NCBI GenBank assembly: GCA_902497145.1
Contig: CABVDR010000084.1
Span: 1 to 9,899, forward strand
Origin: an uncultured Oscillospiraceae bacterium
GTDB lineage: Bacteria > Bacillota > Clostridia > Oscillospirales > Oscillospiraceae
Direction of reading: 5' to 3'
Length of the DNA: 9,899 nt
Both the position numbers and the translations under genes were made by a program. The first letter of the stretch is position 1, and every line of letters begins with the position of its first letter. This document shows, in pieces, positions 5,933-9,899 of this stretch. Under the pieces are notes generated by a model. It ran no database searches, had not been told where the DNA came from, and was given only the letters and a program-made list of their open reading frames with translations.

Positions 5933-6672
5933 GCCAGTTTTATGAGATGACTCTGCCCATCGACTCCCGGGACGTGGACGGGAGAGGATACTGCAAGGCC
6001 GGCCCCCTGCTGGGCCACCTCCAGGAGGCGGCCACCCAGGCCGCCGAGCACGGAGGCTTTACCCGGGAGGTCATCATGGAGCGCTACGGGGCCTTCTGGA
6101 TGCTTACCCGGGTGTGGTACCGCCTGGAGCGGCCTTTGCGCTGGGAGGAGAATCTGACCATCCGTACCTGGCACCGGGGCGGCCGGGCGGCCACCATGTA
6201 CCGGGACTATGACCTGCTGGTGGACGGCAAGCCGGTAGGGGAGTGCGTGTCCATCTGGGTGCTGGTGCGTGCCAGTGACCGGAAGATTTTAAGACTGGAT
6301 GGGGTAGAGGAGCTGAAGGACACCAGCGGCGGGGAGCTGTGCAAGAACAAGAAGCTCACCAAGCTGCGCCTCCCCCAGGAGATGGAGCCGGTCTGTCGCC
6401 GGCGGATGCAATACAGCGACACCGACATCAATGGCCATGTAAACAACTGCCGCTATGCCGACTTTGCCTGCGACGTCCTGGAGATGCAGGATCTGGAGCC
6501 GGACAAGTTTCTCTCCCAGCTTCAGATCGGCTACCTGGCCGAATGCCGTCCCGGAGATGAACTGGAGATGCAGCGGGGACAAGAAGGGGATATGTGCTTT
6601 GTCCAGGGTATGGACGAGGAAGGCAAATCCCGGTTTGAGGCGTCATTGATTTTTGGTAAAGTGCTTCCTTGA
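5929..6672 (+). CDS. Acyl-ACP thioesterase (FatA/FatB-like double hotdog)
   Basis: A 247-residue protein of the acyl-ACP thioesterase family (PF01643 type), which hydrolyses acyl-acyl carrier protein to free fatty acid in the cytoplasm. It is built of two hotdog domains. The first (about 1-130) has the long helix LLGHLQEAATQAAEHGG (27-43) and the FWMLTRVWYRLERP strand (56-69). The second holds the catalytic site DTDINGHVNNCRYADF (164-179). There D166, N168 and H170 match the D-x-N-x-H network of plant FatB, and E205-C206 (YLAEC) matches its downstream Glu-Cys. Bacterial members with this architecture are intact enzymes, and length is normal for them. The start overlaps the preceding stop (ATGA), with AAAGGAG 5 nt upstream. 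The stop codon lies inside the -35 box of guaB. Chain-length preference cannot be read from sequence. Confidence 0.92.
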   Translation: MSQFYEMTLPIDSRDVDGRGYCKAGPLLGHLQEAATQAAEHGGFTREVIMERYGAFWMLTRVWYRLERPLRWEENLTIRTWHRGGRAATMYRDYDLLVDGKPVGECVSIWVLVRASDRKILRLDGVEELKDTSGGELCKNKKLTKLRLPQEMEPVCRRRMQYSDTDINGHVNNCRYADFACDVLEMQDLEPDKFLSQLQIGYLAECRPGDELEMQRGQEGDMCFVQGMDEEGKSRFEASLIFGKVLP

Positions 6673-6697
6673 CAAGGACTGGAAGGGCAGGTACAAT
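6669..6697 (+). promoter_or_regulatory. guaB promoter
   Basis: A perfect TTGACA (6669-6674), a 17-nt spacer and TACAAT (6692-6697) form a strong vegetative promoter with a start near 6704 and a leader of about 67 nt. The TGA stop of the thioesterase gene (6670-6672) is part of the -35 hexamer. Confidence 0.85.
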
Positions 6698-6727
6698 AAA
6701 TCTATTACAGGTGTTTTTTGAGACGTT

Positions 6728-6745
6728 TTGCCCTTTTTTGGGCAA
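6728..6745 (+). repeat. Small hairpin in the guaB leader
   Basis: TTGCCC (6728-6733) and GGGCAA (6740-6745) flank a T6 loop, 9 nt ahead of the AAAGGAG at 6755-6761. The U-run sits in the loop rather than after the stem, so it is not a terminator. It could influence translation or stability of guaB mRNA; no known riboswitch pattern is present. Confidence 0.5.
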
Positions 6746-6770
6746 CCGAAACGAAAAGGAGTTGTAGCTT

Positions 6771-8246
6771 ATGGTTAATCAGGATGCCGCGCAGAAGTTT
6801 TTGAAGCAAGGTCTCACCTTTGATGATGTTCTGCTGATCCCCGCGGCCAGCGACGTGCTGCCCGCTGATGTAGATCTCCATACTCAGCTGACAAAGAAGA
6901 TCCGTTTGAATATTCCCCTCATCAGTGCTGCCATGGATACCGTGACTGAGTACCGCATGGCCATTGCCATCGCCCGTGAAGGCGGCATCGGCATTATCCA
7001 TAAGAATATGTCCATCAGCCAGCAGGCAGAGCAGGTGGATATGGTCAAGCGCTCTGAGAACGGAGTTATCACCAATCCTTTCTGGCTGGCTCCCGGCCAT
7101 ACTCTGGCTGAGGCAGATGAGCTGATGGCCAAGTACCGTATTTCCGGCGTGCCCATCTGTGACAATGGCAAGCTCATCGGTATCATCACCAACCGTGATA
7201 TGAAGTTTGAGACCGACATGAGCCAGCTTATTGACAATGTGATGACCAAGGAGAACCTGGTCACTGCTCCCGAGGGCACCACTCTTGCTGAGGCCAAGGA
7301 GATTCTCCGCAAGCACAAGATCGAGAAGCTGCCCATCGTGGACAGCGAGTTCCACCTGAAGGGCCTCATCACCATTAAGGACATTGAGAAGGCCGAGGTG
7401 TATCCCAACTCCGCCCGCGATGAGAAGGGCCGCTTGCTGGTAGGCGCCGCCATCGGTGCTACCCACGACGTGCTGGACCGTGTGGCTGCCCTGGTGGAGG
7501 CCGGTGTAGACGTACTGGGATTGGATTCCGCCCATGGCCATACCCAAAACGTACTGGAGACCGTGAAGCGTATCAAGGCGCTCTACCCCGACGTACAGCT
7601 GATTGCCGGCAACGTGGCTACCGCCGAAGGAACCCGTGCCCTGATCGAAGCTGGTGCGGACTGCGTGAAGGTGGGTATCGGCCCCGGTTCCATCTGTACT
7701 ACCCGTGTGGTGGCCGGCATCGGCGTGCCCCAGATTACTGCCATTTATGATGCTGCCTGTGTGGCCGCCAAGTACGGCATCCCCATCATTGCCGACGGCG
7801 GCGTGAAGTTCTCCGGCGACATTGTCAAGGCCATTGCGGCCGGCGGCAACGTGGTCATGATCGGCTCCCTGCTGGCGGGCTGTGAGGAGTCCCCCGGCGA
7901 CACCGAGATTTATCAGGGCCGTCAGTTCAAGACCTACCGCGGCATGGGCTCCCTGGCCGCCATGAACCACGGCTCCAAGGACCGCTACTTCCAGGAGAAC
8001 AACAAGAAGCTGGTCCCCGAAGGCGTTGAGGGCCGTGTTCCCTACAAGGGACTGACCAGCGAGACCATTTATCAGCTGATGGGCGGCCTGAAGGCCGGTA
8101 TGGGCTACTGCGGCTGCCACAACATTGAGGAGCTGCAGTCCAAGGCTCAGTTCATCCAGATCACTGCGGCCGGTCTGCGGGAGTCTCACCCCCACGATAT
8201 TTATATCACCAAAGAGGCCCCCAACTACACCATCAGCCCCGACTGA
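6771..8246 (+). CDS. guaB: IMP dehydrogenase
   Basis: A complete 491-residue cytoplasmic IMP dehydrogenase, which oxidises IMP to XMP with NAD+, the committed step to guanine nucleotides. The (beta/alpha)8 barrel begins with LTFDDVLLIPAASDVLP (15-31) and is interrupted by two CBS domains (about 95-148 and 155-210) that bind nucleotides and regulate activity. Catalytic features are the GPGSICTTR loop (304-312) with nucleophile C309 and the monovalent-cation site, and IADGGVKFSGD (340-350). Also present are the flap R405-Y406 pair and EGRVPYKG (420-427). The length is typical of bacterial GuaB. AAAGGAG lies 9 nt before the ATG. It has its own strong promoter and terminator, hence is probably monocistronic. 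It uses more CGT, GGT and ATT codons than its neighbours, in keeping with high expression. Confidence 0.98.
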   Translation: MVNQDAAQKFLKQGLTFDDVLLIPAASDVLPADVDLHTQLTKKIRLNIPLISAAMDTVTEYRMAIAIAREGGIGIIHKNMSISQQAEQVDMVKRSENGVITNPFWLAPGHTLAEADELMAKYRISGVPICDNGKLIGIITNRDMKFETDMSQLIDNVMTKENLVTAPEGTTLAEAKEILRKHKIEKLPIVDSEFHLKGLITIKDIEKAEVYPNSARDEKGRLLVGAAIGATHDVLDRVAALVEAGVDVLGLDSAHGHTQNVLETVKRIKALYPDVQLIAGNVATAEGTRALIEAGADCVKVGIGPGSICTTRVVAGIGVPQITAIYDAACVAAKYGIPIIADGGVKFSGDIVKAIAAGGNVVMIGSLLAGCEESPGDTEIYQGRQFKTYRGMGSLAAMNHGSKDRYFQENNKKLVPEGVEGRVPYKGLTSETIYQLMGGLKAGMGYCGCHNIEELQSKAQFIQITAAGLRESHPHDIYITKEAPNYTISPD

Positions 8247-8261
8247 TCTTTTTCAAGCTGC

Positions 8262-8302
8262 AAAAACTCCGCGTCTGCCATCTGGCGGGCGCGGAGTTTT
8301 TT
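8262..8302 (+). terminator. Intrinsic terminator of guaB
   Basis: AAAAACTCCGCG (8262-8273) pairs perfectly with CGCGGAGTTTTT (8290-8301) around a 16-nt loop that can itself pair GCCA/TGGC. The stem ends in a T-run (8297-8302). It begins 15 nt after the guaB stop. Confidence 0.9.
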
Positions 8303-8326
8303 GGTAAAACACATTTGATGTGGGGA

Positions 8327-8375
8327 CAAGAAAAGCGGGTCGGCTGTCGGAAGAACAGCAGACCCGCTTTTCTTG
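8327..8375 (-). terminator. Long hairpin terminator of pfkA
   Basis: CAAGAAAAGCGGGTC (8327-8341) is perfectly complementary to GACCCGCTTTTCTTG (8361-8375). Inside, GCTGT/ACAGC (8343-8347 / 8355-8359) adds five pairs after one G-A mismatch, leaving a 7-nt loop. On the minus strand it starts 37 nt past the pfkA stop and its 3' arm ends in CTTTTCTTGTCC, a moderate U-rich tract. It may act weakly in the other direction as a backup for guaB. Confidence 0.75.
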
Positions 8376-8395
8376 CCCTTTAACCGCGGCTGAGA

Positions 8396-8427
8396 GGGCT
8401 TGTATGGCTTTTTTAGAGTACAAGCCC
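8396..8427. repeat. Inverted repeat spanning the pfkA stop codon
   Basis: GGGCTTGTA (8396-8404) and TACAAGCCC (8419-8427) form a 9-bp stem whose 14-nt loop contains the pfkA stop codon (8415-8413) and an A6 run on the minus strand. It precedes the main terminator hairpin. Its position over the stop could matter for mRNA 3'-end processing, but there is no direct evidence. Confidence 0.6.
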
Positions 8428-9423
8428 CCCGTTATTGGTCAGGGCCTCCAGAACCTGATAGCGGTCCATCTGGAACTGTTTGGTCATGGCCAGAGCCTCC
8501 TCCATGTCCAGATCCACAATATGGCCGTCCCGGGTGGCGATGATCCGGTTGCCCCGGTTGCTCAGCAGAGTGAGTACTGCCTCATAGCCCATACGGCTGG
8601 CGGTCTCACGATCCCGGGCGGTGGGGGAGCCGCCGCGCTGGATGTGGCCCAGAACCGTGACACGGGGATCAATGCCCACCTCTTCGTGGATGCGCTTGCC
8701 GATATCAAAGGCACTGCCGGCGCCTTCAGCCACCACGACCATATAGTGGGTGGAGCCGGCCAGACGAGCCCGACGGATCTTTTCCACCACGTCCTCCTGG
8801 AAGTCCACCTCACGCTCGGGGATGAGCACGGCGGTGGCGCCCACGGCGATGCCTACATAGAGAGCCAAATAGCCGGCATGACGGCCCATAACCTCGACCA
8901 CAGAGCAGCGTTCGTGGGACTGCATGGTGTCCCGCAGCTTATCGATACATTCAATGGCCGTGTTGCAGGCCGTGTCAAAGCCGATGGTATAGTGGGAGCA
9001 GCCAATGTCGTTGTCAATGGTGGCAGGGATGCCTACCACGCTGAGATTGCTGCCTGCCTCGGCGGCCTGGCGGGAGAGAGCCAAAGCACCGCGGAAGGTG
9101 CCGTCGCCACCGATGGCTACGATACCGTCCAGCCCCAGCAGCTTACAGGTGTTCAGAGCCTTGGCTCGACCCGCCTCATTCATAAACTCCATGCTGCGGG
9201 CGGTATAGAGCATGGTGCCGCCCTTGTTGATGATATGGCTCACACTGGAGCCGGTGAGCTGAACAAAGTCGCTGTTGATCAGACCGTTCCAGCCTCTGCG
9301 GATGCCCACGCACTGTATTCCGTGGCTCACCGCAGTACGAACCACAGCGCGGACTGCTGCATTCATGCCCGGGGCGTCGCCGCCGCTGGTTAAAACACCA
9401 ATACGTTTCACCTTATTATCCAT
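8413..9423 (-). CDS. pfkA: ATP-dependent 6-phosphofructokinase
   Basis: A complete 336-residue PfkA that phosphorylates fructose 6-phosphate to fructose 1,6-bisphosphate in glycolysis. Motifs in order are LTSGGDAPGMNAAVR (11-25, phosphate loop), GGTMLYTAR (68-76), GGDGTFRGA (105-113), GIPATIDNDI (131-140, catalytic D137), EVMGRHAG (177-184) and GHIQRGGSPTARDR (259-272). Glycine rather than aspartate at 108 marks an ATP enzyme, not the pyrophosphate type. The second specificity position, usually Gly in ATP enzymes and Lys in PPi enzymes, is Ala134 here. It is about 15 residues longer than Bacillus PfkA, partly at the C-terminus. The ATG has AAGGAGG 8 nt upstream. It has its own promoter and terminator and no adjacent pyruvate kinase gene. 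Confidence 0.97.
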   Translation of the reverse strand: MDNKVKRIGVLTSGGDAPGMNAAVRAVVRTAVSHGIQCVGIRRGWNGLINSDFVQLTGSSVSHIINKGGTMLYTARSMEFMNEAGRAKALNTCKLLGLDGIVAIGGDGTFRGALALSRQAAEAGSNLSVVGIPATIDNDIGCSHYTIGFDTACNTAIECIDKLRDTMQSHERCSVVEVMGRHAGYLALYVGIAVGATAVLIPEREVDFQEDVVEKIRRARLAGSTHYMVVVAEGAGSAFDIGKRIHEEVGIDPRVTVLGHIQRGGSPTARDRETASRMGYEAVLTLLSNRGNRIIATRDGHIVDLDMEEALAMTKQFQMDRYQVLEALTNNGGLVL

Positions 9424-9441
9424 GTGGAGCTCCTCCTTCGC

Positions 9442-9455
9442 CTGGCCGTGGCCAG
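9442..9455. repeat. Short palindrome just upstream of the pfkA ribosome site
   Basis: CTGGCC-GT-GGCCAG forms a GC-rich stem (about 5 bp with a 4-nt loop) in the pfkA leader. It lies 3 nt ahead of the AAGGAGG (minus strand 9438-9432). It could modulate translation initiation; chance occurrence is also possible. Confidence 0.4.
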
Positions 9456-9530
9456 CGTGTTGTCGGTTCTACGGCTAAAGCTTTTGTTGTATCAACGCAA
9501 GCGAGAATCAAAGCGCTTAGAATCGTCTTA

Positions 9531-9560
9531 ATTATGTCACCGGGTACAGTAGTATGTCAA
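9531..9560 (-). promoter_or_regulatory. pfkA promoter
   Basis: On the minus strand TTGACA (9560-9555), an 18-nt spacer and CATAAT (9536-9531). The predicted start near 9524 gives an untranslated leader of about 100 nt, longer than the others here, containing the CTGGCC/GGCCAG palindrome and the AAGCGCTT palindrome. Confidence 0.75.
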
Positions 9561-9565
9561 GAAAA

Positions 9566-9601
9566 TCCCAAGGCTTTCTACCATTATTTCATAGAATGGG
9601 A
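9566..9601. repeat. Bulged inverted repeat in the pfkA/tRNA intergenic region
   Basis: TCCCA (9566-9570) and TTCTA (9576-9580) can pair with the continuous TAGAATGGGA (9592-9601), with a 5-nt bulge and an 11-nt loop. It lies just upstream of the pfkA -35 box. The rest of 9561-9672 is AT-rich and holds no credible gene. Confidence 0.35.
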
Positions 9602-9639
9602 ACAGATAGTCCCCTTATTTCCATCATAAAAAAGCCTTT

Positions 9640-9701
9640 CAAAAAAACTTTTAAAAAATTTCAAATTACCTGTTGACAATGGGCTCAAAATTTAGTATAC
9701 T
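9640..9701 (+). promoter_or_regulatory. tRNA operon promoter with A/T-rich upstream element
   Basis: TTGACA (9673-9678), a 17-nt spacer and TATACT (9696-9701) form a near-consensus promoter with a start near 9708. A/T tracts at about 9640-9667 (A7, T4, A6, then TTTCAAATT) lie just upstream of the -35, as in UP elements of rRNA and tRNA promoters that contact the RNA polymerase alpha subunit. The predicted 5' leader before the first tRNA is about 28 nt. Confidence 0.85.
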
Positions 9702-9735
9702 AGCGAAGCCGTCGCAAGTGAGACGCAAACAACTC

Positions 9736-9811
9736 GGGAGCATAGCTCAGCTGGTAGAGCACATGCCTTACAAGCATGGGGTCACAGGTTCGAGCCCTGT
9801 TGTTCCCACCA
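9736..9811 (+). tRNA. tRNA-Val (anticodon UAC)
   Basis: A complete cloverleaf. The acceptor is GGGAGCA/TGTTCCC with one G-U pair. The D arm is GCTC-AGCTGGTA-GAGC, and the anticodon arm CATGC-CTTACAA-GCATG has TAC at 9769-9771. The T arm is ACAGG-TTCGAGC-CCTGT, with discriminator A. The CCA end is encoded (9809-9811). UAC reads GUA and, by wobble, other valine codons. It is the first gene of the cluster. Confidence 0.97.
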
Positions 9812-9830
9812 CTTTCCCCCATGACTACCT

Positions 9831-9899
<69 letters not shown>

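Noticed and set aside
6704..6770. A possible guanine/purine riboswitch in the guaB leader
   Set aside because: The leader of about 67 nt is too short for an aptamer plus expression platform. It contains only one small stem with a U6 loop and none of the conserved purine-aptamer loops.
6705..8195. A 496-codon open frame on the minus strand opposite guaB
   Set aside because: It mirrors the guaB codons and has a low-complexity H/G/L-rich product with no recognisable domain. guaB itself has all catalytic motifs, promoter and ribosome site.
8320..9393. A 357-codon open frame on the plus strand opposite pfkA
   Set aside because: It is a shadow of the GC-biased pfkA codons, has no ribosome site and begins inside the pfkA terminator.

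Overview
The window looks like ordinary chromosome from a GC-rich, spore-forming anaerobic Firmicute. The best guess is the class Clostridia, Oscillospiraceae-like (Flavonifractor/Lawsonibacter type). Three things support this: the spoVAD-spoVAE pair, strong AAGGAGG-type ribosome binding sites, and a PadR/DUF2812 gene pair of the kind common in Clostridia. The genus is inference. No phage, insertion sequence, CRISPR array or other clear mobile element is visible, and all protein genes are intact except the one cut by the left edge.

Layout. (1) 1-1896, minus strand: the N-terminal 268 codons of a UvrD-like superfamily 1 helicase, preceded on the same strand by a zinc-dependent medium-chain alcohol dehydrogenase. 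(2) 1897-2075: a divergent control region. It holds an extended -10 promoter for the dehydrogenase and a near-consensus promoter for the next operon. The second promoter carries two copies of an 11-bp operator-like sequence, one between -35 and -10 and one between the transcription start and the ribosome binding site. (3) 2076-3748, plus strand: a PadR repressor translationally coupled (ATGA) to a five-helix DUF2812 membrane protein, ended by a symmetrical terminator shared with the convergent sporulation genes. (4) 3784-5181, minus strand: spoVAD and spoVAE, parts of the spore dipicolinic acid channel, behind a SigG/SigF-like promoter and without spoVAC beside them. (5) 5318-6672, plus strand: a cysteine-rich zinc-ribbon protein of unknown role coupled (ATGA) to an acyl-ACP thioesterase. 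(6) 6771-8246: guaB (IMP dehydrogenase), whose promoter -35 box contains the stop codon of the thioesterase gene, followed by a terminator. (7) 8413-9423, minus strand: pfkA (6-phosphofructokinase) with its own promoter and terminator. (8) 9673-9899: a strong promoter with an A/T-rich upstream element driving a tRNA cluster, tRNA-Val(UAC) and the start of tRNA-Asp(GUC), continuing past the right edge.

The genes are mostly independent housekeeping units (purine synthesis, glycolysis, lipid metabolism, translation, sporulation). The parts least explained by known biology are the PadR/DUF2812 unit with its twin operators and the zinc-ribbon protein coupled to the thioesterase. I see no convincing wholly new system.
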